Positions 44,835 through 56,613 of a stretch of 64,000 nt of DNA are shown here, one piece after another; position 1 is the first letter of the stretch, and every line of letters begins with the position of its first letter. The notes below the pieces were generated by a model, which was given only the letters and a program-made list of their open reading frames with translations, was not told the DNA's origin and ran no database searches. The stretch comes from Cerioporus squamosus (Eukaryota > Basidiomycota > Agaricomycetes > Polyporales > Polyporaceae). The stretch lies in contig JABYQS010000056.1 in the NCBI GenBank assembly GCA_022592435.1, forward strand, positions 62,001 through 126,000. Direction: 5' to 3'. The position numbers and the translations under genes were made by a program.

Positions 44835-47800
44835 GGCGAGAAGAGAGGCCTCGAGCGGATCTAGGGAGGATGGAAGGGAACGAGGAGACCGTCACGAGGA
44901 GTGAGGAAAGACTGGAAAGTGAAGGCGAAGGGGCCCTAGTGGAGCGATCACTACAGCAAGTCTTTATGAGTTCATTCATAGGAGTGCGAATCGCCAGGGG
45001 CGCCGGGTGGGGAACGCGAGGCCTAGGGAGGCGGACGATCATAGCGTCTGTAGCGCGCACCCATCCAGGCCTATTCGGCGGAATGGACGTGTATTCGCCC
45101 GATTAATCTCGCCGCGGGTTTCCTGGTTCGTTTCTTCGGGAAGGGGTGCTTCCGCGACGGCACGAATGTGCCCCGTCCCCTGTCATGCCATGCAGCGAAT
45201 GTTTGATCATGACAAGATGGACAGTACAGACACCGATGTCTGCACAATCACCTCCTGGACGAATTGCGACGACATCGACCGGTACCGGACATAGGGACCC
45301 ACGGCCACTTCGTTCTCTCGGGTCTGGCGAAGACGTCTGAATACCAGGAACAGTCTTGTACGTCGGGCACAAGAGATGTGATCCGGAGCTGGTCCATCAG
45401 ACTAGAAGCACGTCCTCTTAATCGCCAGGGGCTTGCAACGATTGCTCGCGAGTCGATGCGGGCGGCCTGGCGCTCCGGAACCAGAAGCCTTGTAGAGTGT
45501 AAGGTCCGCTTGAGTTATCGGCCACCATCGTGCAAATTCTCGCCCCTTCGCACTATTCGGGCGTGGGACGCGTATGCAATTGCGACCAGGGAGTCAACTT
45601 GTGCGTCCGTCCCGACCAATTGGAGAGCAAGTCCCATGCTCGCCTTGTGTTCGCGGGAGGAGAAAGATCGGTCCTTGTCATAGCCTGCATGCGCACAGGC
45701 AGGCCTTGGCTCGCCGGTCGCAGGATGTCACGGCGGAGATTGACGGAGACTGACGCGAACTGCCAATGTCACGCGTCACACCCCGACGCAAGCAGACTAC
45801 GCGAGCCGAGCCATTGAGCACGGGACGTAAAAGCGCCCCCTCCGCCCCGCGGGGATCAGGATGGACGCACAGCGAGACCCATAGCTTAATTGAGAGGTCT
45901 GCCTCTAGATGCGATGTCGATGCGCTCACCTGACTGGGGAGCGCTGCAGGCAACGGCCGGAGAAGGAATTGAGTATAACGGCCAAGGATATCGCATTTGT
46001 GGCTTCGAGACCACATCGTCGCACTGTATGTCTTCGTAAAGCCGCATGAGCGTGACAACCTGATAGGACCGAACAGTATGCGTAGGAACCTACCTAGGCC
46101 CGAGCTCGCGTTTCGCGGCGCCGCAGCGGCATTGTGGTATGTCCGATGCCTCAACACCTGGAGTGCCGAGGAACTGGCAGGCCTCAGAAGTGTCCAAGCT
46201 GAACATTGCTCGAAAACGTGATGAATGCTCTAAAAGATGCGATGCTGCGGACGGTGCCTTGCAGGTACTGAGATCAGCGACGCTCTTCGCCCTACAACTT
46301 GTTGAGCTTCCCTACCTCTATTTCAAGGATCGTCTCCGAGCATCCCGACAAAATATCGCAATCGCTCTCGCAGCTCTGAGGGCGAGGCGGGCGGGCGAGA
46401 CCACTTGCGCGCCAGTGAGGAAGGACTGGTGCACCATGAGCAGCTGTCGCGTCATGTCGCTAGCGAAACCTAGTGTCCGCGCTCCGACACGACGCGCCGA
46501 CGCACCGCGCTGGCCCCAGCACGAGGCTCAGAAGGAAGACGTCCGGAGTTTGAGCAACGTTTGTAATCGCATCTGCTGGAGCGATGCGGATCGTGAGTGA
46601 TTCCCAACTGTCGGTTATTCGGAAGGCGCCTTACCTCACCTTCGAAGTGCACCCGAGTACGATATCGAAGATTCAATAAATCCAGGGGCCGGCTGTGCTT
46701 TCGATAGCGATGTCGGGTCGGCGCAGTGACTGAAGTGAGGGCAGACTTCGCGATACCGTCGAGACGGCGGTATCGTCATTACTTCATCACCCCGAAGCAA
46801 GGAGTAAAAGGCGCCGGTGCAGTACAATGCTTGGTGTGTGGGAACGCGACTACTCCGTTTGCGAGGGTCTGCCAGTGTGAGGGAGAGTCATACCTTCTAC
46901 ACCCACCTCCGGCCCGCAGGGCAAGGCTCCGACCACGCCAGAGGCGAGTACTCCGCCCGTCGTCGCAGAACCGAGAGACGAACGAAGCCCTCCGATTCAT
47001 GATCCCGCTCCGCAAGTGGACGACGCCGCCCGCATGCGAAGGCGGCTGCAAGCGTACAAACAGCCCCCGTTCTCTTCGAGCAACGGCCCTTGCCCTGGAG
47101 GATGCAGTGCTGCTTCGCATCCGTGACATCGCAAGGGCAGCCCCTGGTATGCATTGCGATGTCAACGACCGACTCGTGCTTGCGGAACCGAGGGCCCCGA
47201 CCAGGAAGGCGGCGGGAGCGAGGGCTGGCATAGGGACGCTGCTCGCCCCGCCCGGGCGTGGGTAAGTCGCGGTCGCGACTACTCGAGAGACCCCGAGTAC
47301 GAATCCGATGCGATCATGTCACCCTCAGCACCCGCGCAGGGGTAGAATCTGGCGGCCGGGAGGCGATGCGCGATGCACAAGCACGTCTACGTCGTGGATT
47401 TTCTGGCGGTTCGTCTTCTCTCACCGACGACCTGTGCACATGGTGTGCATGCGTTCGGATACTGGGCAACAGCGTTTGTGCCCGTATCCAACGATAGGCG
47501 AGAGATAGAGATAGGGCGTGTCCGACGAGTCGTCCACCCTCCAAGCGAGTGAGGCCTCGGCCGCCGATGTGGGGGACGCAGCGGGAGATGTAGAAAAGAC
47601 GATAGGTCCGAGATGGATCTTCAGAAGCAAAGAAGCGAGCGCAATGAGGCTCTCACCTGGGCCTGTTGAGGATGGCAGAATTCAGTGATGACACGCGCAT
47701 GCTAGGCTGAGAAATACAACCTCCTCCAGCCTCCGCCGGTTGGTCCTGTGGCTCGATGGTCTCCGTATCAGTTGCCACATATCTGCATGTTCTCCGAAAT

Positions 47801-48065
47801 CCTCGCAAAAGCCCTTGTATGTGCAAATGGCCTGCGTCCTGGCGTCAGCATACATGCAGGTTCCGGACTGCTGCTCGGCGGTGTCGGGGGTTTTCCGGCA
47901 GGACATGTTCACATCGCTGTCCTCGTTACGAGCGGCAGAGCAATTTTCACAGGTGTGCGCCCGTATGCGGCTCAGGCTGCCCGCCAGAAGTACCTGAAAG
48001 ACACTCGGTGAGAATTCAGAGGACAGACCGCCCAGATACAAGAAGATGGAAGAGTGGTGCAAACG
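44835..48065. other. Long gene-poor stretch, no supportable gene
   Basis: Several medium open frames exist on both strands: 45264-45683 plus, 46157-45678 minus, 46139-46600 plus and 46726-47265 plus. The last contains CLVCGNATTPFARVCQC, zinc-ribbon-like, but begins at GTG and has no in-frame ATG nearby. None shows a family match, a paralogue in the window or consistent splice structure. They may be parts of fast-evolving lineage-specific genes or decayed sequence. Confidence 0.3.
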
Positions 48066-48662
48066 TAGTCTCGTTACCAGACGTTTAGTTACTGACCCTT
48101 TCGGACATTGAAAGCGGAGAGGGAAAAAAGAATGCAAGGGTCCGTTACTAAACGTCTGGTGAAATTCGTATAGAGGGGTGGGGGGCAGCCCGAAGCGCCC
48201 ATTTTTCCGTGACGTCAGCGCGTCGGAAGGCGGTCTCGCAGGGTCTCGCGCAGCTGCTCTTGCGGGTCGCGGGTCGCGCAACGTCGGCGTCGCGCGCGGC
48301 AACCGACATTCTCCCCGCTCACTTCCCGGAGTGATGCAGAGTTGCCTTCGCGCTATGTATTGAGGCCTTGATGCTGGCCGAGCGTCCGAGTCGCGAGGTT
48401 AAGAGACAAGTCGCACGGGCTGGTCGGGAGGAGGGCGCGGCGGGACCTGGCGGGACGCTGTGCGGGGTCGGACGGGCGAGGAACAGCGCAGGAATCGGCG
48501 TGGAGGAGCGAACGGTGGGCGCTTCAGGCTGCCCCCCACCCCTCTATACGAAAGTCACCAGACGTTATACGGCGAGGTCCTGTATTTCTTTTTGTCTCTC
48601 CGCTTTCGACTCCGACCGGCACCGTGCGGGAGCGCGCCGTATAACGTCTGGTTACGAGATTA
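48066..48662. mobile_element. Non-autonomous Mutator-like element with hairpin-bearing terminal repeats
   Basis: The 597 bp element is flanked by the 9 bp direct repeat GTGCAAACG (48057-48065 and 48663-48671), the duplication length typical of Mutator elements. The ends are inverted repeats beginning TAGTCTCGTTACCAGACG and, on the other strand, TAATCTCGTAACCAGACG. Each arm of ~140 bp contains its own inner inverted repeat (ACCAGACGTT...AACGTCTGGT), at 48077-48162 and about 48556-48652. A conserved inner block with a GGGGTGGGGGG run follows. The centre is GC-rich and holds no transposase frame. Confidence 0.8.
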
Positions 48663-48677
48663 GTGCAAACGCTCGTA

Positions 48678-49719
48678 ATGCGCCGGAGTGCCAGCGTCCC
48701 GAGAACTCCGCTATCGACTCCGCCGCCACCGAGACTATCCCAGTTTGATACGCGCCTTTCTCCGCTTGTACCTGGTAAGAAACGATCAGAACCCATCCTG
48801 CCGATGCCGCGGCAGTCCTTGAGAATACTCTACATCCTGCTCGAGTCCTTCCTGGACCTCGAGATGTGGAAGTTGTCCGAAGAACTGTCTGCTACACTCG
48901 GCTTTACCGCAGTGCGTCTCCATCAGCATATTTTCACGCGTTTTGTCATCAACTTGAAGGGGGTTCGACGTCGTGCCGGACTTGTGCCGGACGCCATTAT
49001 ACCGGCCGTAACACAGGACATAGTATCGGACGCCTTCGTGAGTCATGACAAGAAGACAGAACCTCATGCTGGTCCCTTCCGACCGGTGCAGGCCGCGCTG
49101 ACTGCAGATGGGAGGTATAGTGAGTGCATCTAGCCTCGTCGTGTCCGTCGTCTTCGGGTTGCTCACACCCGCACAATCACCTCTCAGGCACCCTGCGCCA
49201 AACCTTGGACCCGTTCCCTGGTCTGCAGAACATGGTGCAAAATACCGTGCGAACCAGCGGTCGGAGGCAGTCGGGCGTACACTTCCTCTCCGTGCACCGG
49301 TGCCCGGACTATGTCCGCCTAGGTTGCTATGTCGGGCAAATGATCTACAACGGCCCCAGTGCGTTCAGGTGCAAATGGGAGTTTCGAATGTCCGCCGATA
49401 CAACCCATCTACCACAGGGTTAAATCGAGACTGAGGGATGTGGCCTTCTATGGTTCAGGGTTTCATCGCCCAGCCGTGCTCGCCTTCGCATCCCCGACGA
49501 TCCCGCAATGTGGAGTTCAAGGATACTTCCCTACGGCACGATGTTGGGTTAGTTGCCCGCATACAGTCGCAAAATCCTCACGCGGAGGCGTACCAACCGC
49601 TACAGCCGCATCGGCAAATTCCACTGACTAATCTGGCCCTCGGAGGGCTTAACCTTGCCCTCGTGAACTCCGCCAAGGCCGCGCACGTCTCCTCAGCTAT
49701 GACGAACATGCGCGACTGA
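48678..49719 (+). CDS. Hypothetical protein, possible helix-turn-helix or homeodomain-like
   Basis: Three exons (48678-49114, 49188-49368, 49459-49719) join in phase to 292 residues. A Pro/Ser-rich start is followed, at about residues 44-90, by three amphipathic segments (SLRILYILLESFL, MWKLSEELSATLGF, TAVRLHQHIFTRF). They recall the helix spacing of the homeodomain-like proteins at 27.8 and 35.0 kb, but sequence identity is too low to be sure. The rest is polar, ending in LTNLALGGLNLALVNSA. The ATG lies only 7 bp after the target duplicate of the Mutator-like element. The original promoter or an upstream exon may therefore have been displaced, and the true start may lie elsewhere. No function is assigned. 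Confidence 0.45.
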
Positions 49720-51285
49720 GTACAACAGGTTCGTACGTCATGCCAATCACTGCTAGCTCGCTGTACTGACCTGCGCGTTCCCGAGTTACTACAGTAGTGA
49801 GATGAGCTTGGCTGGACCGGCACGCGCAGACGATCGGCATGGCGCACTCTCCGCTAGTTTGTGAGTGTGCATAGCATTCACATATGCGTCAGCCGGGCGA
49901 TTCCGAACGCACTAACAAACCTTGCCACCTTCAGGCTCTAGCACATGACGTCTGCTCTCAGCACTCCCAACATCATACCTTCGCTCATGACATCCGCCTC
50001 TGTCGCATATGCAGACGATCGTGGCTTGCAACGAGGTGAATCGGGAGTGGACCTGCCGAGACCTATGCTGTCAACGAGCGCGGTGAGTGATCCGTACGAT
50101 ACGGCTCGCTCTAATTCTCCTTCTGCGCCCTTCATATCCGCGGCGATGGGGCATATGATTGCGTATTTTCCGATAGTTTGGCTCTGTGGCTGGACCGCTC
50201 CTCTAGCTGCCCGCGGGCCAGAAGTTAATGCTCTCCTCCCCGGGGTCTGGTGGTTCTCGCGGGCCCGTGGCGTCAGTGGCAGTGACGCCAACGTCCGGCC
50301 ACGAATGCCCCCCATGACTTCCATGCCTGTACGATATGGCAATGCAGGGACCGAGGAATCAGCTTCCATGGCGGTTCGAGCGTGCTGTCTCGTGTGCGCG
50401 CAAGCTGCTCGCGCCGATGGTTGAATGTCCATCTAGTGCAGGAAAAGTCTGCTGATCGAAGACTATCATTCAGGGACGCGAACATCTCGACTCGGGCAGT
50501 GAAGTGCACCTCATGCGAGCAACCATTCCTGCTGCGATGTGTGCTGCACTTCCGTTCCGGGCGCCTGGCCTCCGGCCGAGAAGTAGTATTACCTCCAGGT
50601 CGTGGGAACCGGAAGCGACCACCGGATATACGTGGATCGCAACTCTACCTGCGTGAGTATCGCCTCATCTATATCTGCCAAGGGCGCACATAACCGGAAT
50701 ATGACACAGGAGGCGTCCTCGTCGCCAATACGGCCGTTATCATTAGATCTATCTCCCTTCACGCAGACCTGTTCTAGGTTGACACGGCCGTTGCAATGTC
50801 AGGACCCAGGGCAGCCCTAAGTCCTCTGATGCAGGAACCGAGAGCACATCGGCACGTTGGATCTCAGCATCCGTCTCAACCGCCAGGGCATCCCGAACCG
50901 GTGTTCCCAGCACGCAATCCATCGACGTCTCGACATCGGAGCGAAGGCGAGCGGCTAGCGGCGCTTCAACATCTCAATGCAGCGTTCCCGAATTACCACA
51001 TTCACCACCGGCGTTGGACGCGCGAACGTCCTGGACCTTGCCGGGGGTGCAACTTGATACGCTCTAGCTGAAGATTCGATATGTTCCTCCAGATGTTCTC
51101 CTGTCAGGCCCCGACCAAACCATCGGTGTATGAACGGCCATTGTAGTACTCGCACTCGCCCCGGAACAAATCACGGTGCGTGGTGGCGGCGGCGAGTGCT
51201 CTCGCTGTCTAGATCTCGGATCCGGCCTGCGAGGGATCTGTTACAGTCGCTTGCCGTTGGGTGTTCTTTGCAGGTCTTCCTCCGT
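49720..51285. other. No gene recognised; coding-like fragments
   Basis: A plus-strand frame from ATG 49945 (MTSALSTPNIIPSLMTSAS) runs to 50424, and another runs at 50382-50693. Each overlaps an equally long frame on the other strand, and neither has a recognisable domain. Possible donor GTGAGT near 50083. Not enough to call a gene. Confidence 0.3.
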
Positions 51286-51291
51286 TATAAG
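51286..51291 (+). promoter_or_regulatory. TATA-like element of GT2 gene 1
   Basis: TATAAG lies 109 bp before the ATG at 51400, in an otherwise GC-balanced upstream region. Confidence 0.4.
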
Positions 51292-51399
51292 GATTTCATC
51301 CCGGTGCAGTCACTCCCCGCCCCCCGCTCTGCTTGAGCGAGGTCGCACGGAAGCCGCACGCTCCTTCCAATCCCTCCCCACTGTCCTTCCTCTCTCGCC

Positions 51400-54300
51400 A
51401 TGGACTACGACGCGTATGATGCGCTGCTCCACTACATCTTCAAGCAGGTCAGTAGGGCTCGGAGGACTTCTCTTGCATTTGCTGACTTAGCATTTCCTTT
51501 GTAGACCCAGGGGGACGCCTGGTTCAAGCCCTCTGAGGAAAACGTACATGCTGGTGTATGCCTCCGGGTCGACAGCAACAACTTCCGTGTGTTCCCGTAC
51601 GAAAACGAGCACCTGGAGTCCTTCGAGGCGGCCATCCGCGTCCTCAACCCCATCGTCGCCGTCAAGGTTCGCAGCGCGGCCATCCATGCTGCGCTGTCCT
51701 CTCTGTACGTACTCGCGCCAGTCGTCTCGTCAGCCGACTGAAGGATACGTACAGGAAGGATGATGCCGACTGCATCTACGTCGACAACGACACCCGCATC
51801 CAGATCGTAGAGAACATGGCCTTCCTCCCTCGAGCCGACAAGGAGCAGTGTGCTGCGTTCGTAGTACGTCTCGCCAATCTCAAGCGCTGTCCAAGTGCGT
51901 TCATCACTCACGTCCTGTCTAGCGGGACGAGCGCGTGATGGTGGTGTGGACGTACGACCTTGACAGCATTATCCCCACGTGCCGCGACTTCGAGGAGAAG
52001 CTGATCAAGCTGGTATGGAACCGGCGCTCGGCCTTCGTGTCCCTCCCTAGCACGGCTGCCCCGTCCACGACAGCGTCGGACGTGAACCTCACCGAGAAGG
52101 CCCACGCCGCGAGCACCGACAAGGAGGCAATCGTGCTTGCCCCGAAGGAGATCAAGGCGCCTAATAAACCGCGCGGCTGCAACATCTTCGGGTACTGGAG
52201 GGCGGATGCGACTGATCTCGAGAAGACCGCCGAGGGGCCCTCTGCGCGGCCAGTGCGCATGTTTGCGCCCGTCTATTGCGGTCTCGGCGCTGCGCTCTCG
52301 CTCTGTGGGTTTCCCGGCTATCCTCCATATGGCCGCGCGTACTCACGAGGTATTTCAGTCTTCATTGGCAGCGGCGCCAGTGTGCTGTTGGAAGAATCCA
52401 TCCTAGACGGACAATGGTCCCGGTTCGCCCTCCTTGTCACCGCGCCCTTCCTGTTCTGCGTGTCCTTGGTGAGTCGGCGGCTCTTGGCAGGGACTCGCGA
52501 TGCGACATGCGCTGAGGGCCCGTCCTCCTGCAGTTCTTCTCCCTGATGATCGTCACGAACGTCGTTTACTGGTATGTCCCGCGACTGCGGGCTTATTGCC
52601 TGCTCGCCCTCGCTAACGCCGCGACTTTCCCAGTATTGGTCCGGTCGCACAATTCCATCAGAACTCAAAGTACTACTCGGCCGTCCCGCCTGCACCGAAC
52701 AAGCTGGTGGACGAGAACCTCCCACACATGACGATTGAGATGCCGGTCTACAAGGAGAGCCTCAAGGAGACAATGTGAGTGTGCTTCAAGTTCCGGTCTT
52801 TCGCTCTAGCACCAGCGCTATGGTGGAGTCCCATCACGGGTCGATCTTCCGTGTGCACCGCTGCGACCACGGAAATTACTCCCGCACGTGCGATTCCCCG
52901 CGGTGGTCGGATAGGCTTTTGACTTGTGATCCCCCGCAATCTGGTCTTGAGCTAACTTGCGATGGCTCCACAGCGCACCCTCCGTGTACTCGCTCAAGAA
53001 GGCAATGCAGACGTACGCGCGCCAGGGCGGGACGTCGTCTATCCTCGTCCACGACGACGGTCTCCAGCTCATCGGGGAGGAGGAGCGGCAGGAGCGCATC
53101 GCGTTCTACGCAGACCACAACATTGGCTGGGTCGCGCGTCCGCCTCACAGCAGCGCGCCGGATGGGTTCAAGCGTGCGGGTCGCTTCAAGAAGGCGTCGA
53201 ACATGAACTACGGCCTCGCGCTCTCGCTCAAGATGGAGAAGCATATCATGGAACTCGAGGCTGCTGCGGCCGCCACGGACGGCAGCGACGAAGGCCTCGA
53301 GGACCGTGCGCTTGAGATGGCGGTCGAGGAGATGTTCGAGGAGAGCGGGCAGAAATGGCGCCCATGGGCGTGCAACGGCAAGTCGCTCCGTGTGGGCGAG
53401 ATCATCCTCATCGTCGACTCGGACACGATCGTCCCCGAGGACTGCCTGCGCGATGCCGCGCGCGAGCTCACCGAGTGCCCCGAAGTCGCGATCATCCAGC
53501 ATGAGTCGGACGTCATGCAGGTCGCCAACCACTACTTCGAGAATGGCATCACGCACTTCACGCGCCGCATCAACCGGTGCATTTCCATGTGTTGTGCGAA
53601 CGGCGAGGTCGCGCCCTTCGTGGGGCACAACGCGTTCCTGAGGTGGTCTGCCCTTCAGGACGCCGCGTTCATCGACGAGGCGGACGGTAAGAAGAAGATC
53701 TGGTCCGAGTCGAACGTGTCTGAGGACTTCGACATGGCGCTCCGCCTGATGCTCCGAGGTTATATCATCCGCTGGGCGACGTACTCCAACCGCGGTTTCA
53801 AGGAAGGTGTCTCGCTTACCTGCGACGACGAGCTCAACCGCTGGCAGAAGTATTCGTATGGTGCGTGGAGCTCCGGGCGCAGCTGCACATGTACTGACTT
53901 CTCGCGAAGGTTGCAACGAGCTCATTTTCAACCCGATCATCGAGTGGTGGCGCAAAGGGCCTATCACCAAACAGCTGCGCACCTTCATGTGGTCAAACGC
54001 CCCGGCTCACTACAAGATCGGCATGATGTCTTGTGAGTCCTCAGCGCCCGTAGTGCATGGATAGCTTCTCATACCACCCTTCAGACATGTTCTCGTACTG
54101 TGCGTACTGCTGACAGCCATGGTAGTTGCGATGATGCTGACAGTTGTTAAGATGCCCTCTCCGGCGCGTTCGTCCTATCGGCGATGAACTACTTCCTCCT
54201 CGGCTGGAACCTTCCCGTGAGCCGCTACCGCAGCTCCCCGTTCGAACGCTCCTTCTGACTATCGCCTTCCAGATTGACGGCTACTACGAGCACAGTTTCG

Positions 54301-54948
54301 AGATCTGGCTGGCATGCACAGTCGTCTTCCCCGGCGCTGGCAATCTCGGCTTCACCATGCTGGAGTACCGCCTCGGCTCCCGGCCGATCTTGGACGCGGT
54401 CGTTGAGAACCTGACCTGGATCCCGTTCTTGTCAGTTCATCTCTGTTGCCGCACGTCGCACCATGACTGACCGTCTGTCTGTCTCCCTTGTACAGCTTCT
54501 TCTTCTTCGGCGGTATCAGTATCCATTTGTCGCAGGCACTGCTCGCGCACATGTTCTCGTACGATATCACCTGGGGCGCGACGAAGAAGGAGGTCGAGCG
54601 GTCGAACTTCTGGCAGGAAGTTCCGAAGATCATCAAGCGGTTCCGCATCGCCCTTGTCATCTCCTTCATTATGGTGTTCGTCATGATCATCCTGACGACG
54701 TCCGCCGTCCCCATCGGCTGGCGCATCTTCGGATGGGACTGGGCCGTCATCGTCCCTCTTGCGTACGTGCTGCTTGTTGCCTGGGCATGAACATGGCGTG
54801 CTGACTCTGGATGCTGTAGCATTGTCGTCGGGTGCCACATTCTCTATCCCGTACGTGCATGTTCCTTCTCTTCGTGTCTCTGCGTATCTGACCGCCACCT
54901 ACCCAACAGGTATTGCTTAACCCATGGCTCATGATCTTCTCCTATTGA
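51400..54948 (+). CDS. Membrane glycosyltransferase, GT2 family, copy 1
   Basis: Fifteen exons (51400-51447, 51505-51704, 51755-51863, 51923-52304, 52359-52468, 52534-52571, 52634-52774, 52974-53860, 53910-54032, 54085-54099, 54152-54216, 54273-54430, 54496-54762, 54820-54850, 54910-54948) join in phase to 870 residues. About 255 N-terminal residues of unknown fold precede two or so membrane helices. The GT-A domain follows: HMTIEMPVYKES, DDG (370-372), the metal-binding VDSD (D491, D493), a substrate block SNVSEDFDMALRL (D594, D596) and a Q/RxxRW-like ELNRW (632-633). A cluster of helices follows (PFFFFFFGGISIHLSQALLAH, VISFIMVFVMIIL). The layout is that of a processive polysaccharide synthase, extruding a beta-linked chain; the polymer is not known. 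The chitin synthase QRRRW motif is absent. Confidence 0.88.
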
Positions 54949-55210
54949 GCGATCTTTGGTCGATTCCTGCATACTGCCCTCCCCTCTTGCGACATATTGT
55001 ACCTATAAATCACGGACCATCTCATAGATCGCGGAAGGCGTTAATATTTTGCTCATCACTGTCGTTTATGTACGCATACCAGTCTTTCTCTGGGGTTTTA
55101 GGTCGGACTCAGGATTAGCAAGTCATTTTGAGGTGTACCACTTTCGCGATCCTTTTGTATGCATAAGCCGCGTTATCTACCCGATCCCATAGTGAAGATG
55201 CCACCGGTAC
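54949..55210. other. 3' flank of GT2 gene 1
   Basis: AT-rich sequence with short frames only. It probably holds the 3' UTR and polyadenylation signals of GT2 gene 1, but no canonical signal stands out. Confidence 0.4.
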
Positions 55211-55219
55211 AAAACAAAA
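55211..55219 (-). terminator. RNA polymerase III terminator of the tRNA gene
   Basis: On the minus strand two TTTT runs (55219-55216 and 55214-55211) follow the tRNA 3' end by about 20 nt, the usual pol III stop signal. Confidence 0.7.
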
Positions 55220-55239
55220 GTTGGTAGAAAGCGCCTTGA

Positions 55240-55313
55240 TGAGTCGGCCCAGGTTCGAACTGAGGACCTTCTGTGTGTTAGACAGATGCGATAACCAACT
55301 ACGCCACCGACCC
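55240..55313 (-). tRNA. tRNA-Val (anticodon AAC)
   Basis: The 74 nt cloverleaf has acceptor stem GGGTCGG/CCGACTC with A73, D stem GCG/CGC, anticodon stem TCTGT/ACAGA with loop CTAACAC (anticodon AAC), and T arm CTCAG-TTCGAAC-CTGGG. The A box (TGGCGTAGTTGG) and B box (GTTCGAACC) are intact, and there is no intron. ATATAT-type DNA lies just upstream. CCA is not encoded, as expected for a nuclear gene. It sits between the 3' ends of the two convergent GT2 genes. Confidence 0.93.
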
Positions 55314-56613
55314 ATATATACTAGTACTGTTCTGCTTGTAACCAATCTTGTCAGTAATCACCTCCGAGTGAGCTTGTTCTATGTACGCGGTCACAAAACC
55401 CCAAGACACGAACATATCACTTGTGAGGACATGTAGCCTTTGATATGGTGTGAGACGGTTCTAATGTCGTCTAACCACTCTCAGCCATATGTTCACTACG
55501 GCCGGGTGGCTTTCGGAGGCCGTTCGCACCCTTGTCCGAGTCAGACACATCCTCGCTCCCCCATCTGGCCGGCCACCGTTCCACCTGGTAGAGGTCGAAC
55601 AGCGCTACCTGTCTATCCCGGAGAAATTCAGGTCTGAAGAAACCAACGCCGGATTGGCGGGCATCCGAGCTACGTCGACTGGAACCTCCTGGAGTGATTT
55701 ACCTTGTCTGCCCTAAGGCTGGGAAGGAAAAGTACAGCCAGTCTATCTGTCATCGTCGCCGTCAAGCTCTCTCCGCCATGCGCTCCCTCCGGCGACGAGC
55801 AAAGTCCACCGACTCCACAAGATATCAGTGCCTGAAGGGCGTGAGTTACGCCCTGTTACGCCCGGAGAATTAGTCCGTACGCGTGCAAGGCGGTGGACGC
55901 GCTTTCGCCTTGGCCAAGAAATATCCACAGTCAGAAGTTGTTCACGTTTACACCCTCTGTACCGCCCCTGCCGCCGGCCCCCGGGACCGCACCCATGTCT
56001 TCCGCCCCGGTGTGGGCTCGCACTGAGTTTCCCAGCATCCATTGCTACCGCACAGCCGGCGCCGACAATGAATCGAGGCTTCTCTTCTTGTCCCTGCATC
56101 GCCCACCATCTGGGAGACGCGTATCATTATAATCTTCCGGCGGGGAGTGCACTTTCTCGCCCTAGACATGTTATGCCAAATTAGCTCTAGCGATTATACT
56201 TGCACTCGATTAAATCCCCCGAGAAGCCATCACGAAGACGCGGTAGCTTTGCTCTCTTGCCCCTGTGAACGTCATCGCACGTCGCCCGGCTCAGCTTTGC
56301 GTCGGTGAACGCGAGGTACAATATGCAATTATATCCATTGCTCCCATAGGAAGCTAGAACGTGCCCCCGGAAGCGTTCGAACGTGTGGTGAACGACCTTC
56401 CATCGCGACACCGATAGTGTACGAATACCCGAAACCCCCGAGACAGTCGCGCAGGAACGACAGAGAAGATCTACACCAAGAAATGGGCCAGGGACGTGGT
56501 GTGAAGGGATAGGGAACGTGTCCGCAACGATGACCGATAGATACGCAGCCCGTGTATAATCGCACACAACGGGAGTCCGAGCCCGCAGATTTCCCGGCAC
56601 TGAAGCTCGAGCT
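55314..56613. other. Spacer between tRNA and GT2 gene 2; coding-like fragments
   Basis: Plus-strand frames at 55489-55716 (WLSEAVRTLVRVRHILAPPS) and 55828-56184 look partly coding but have no recognised family and could not be joined. They may be a relic of an unknown gene. The last part is the 3' flank of GT2 gene 2. Confidence 0.3.

Noticed and set aside
46726..47265. 179-codon frame with CxxC/CxC pairs
   Set aside because: It starts at GTG with no nearby ATG, and an equally long minus-strand frame overlaps it; no family match.
48368..48748. 126-codon ORF starting inside the Mutator-like element
   Set aside because: It runs through the GC-rich core and right terminal repeat of the transposon; low-complexity translation.
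52876..53988. 370-codon open frame antisense to GT2 gene 1
   Set aside because: Antisense shadow of exon 8; the same shadow appears opposite GT2 gene 2.
51400..54948. Chitin synthase identity for the GT2 genes
   Set aside because: The QRRRW motif and chitin synthase domains are absent. The ELNRW form and helix order fit another GT2 membrane family better.
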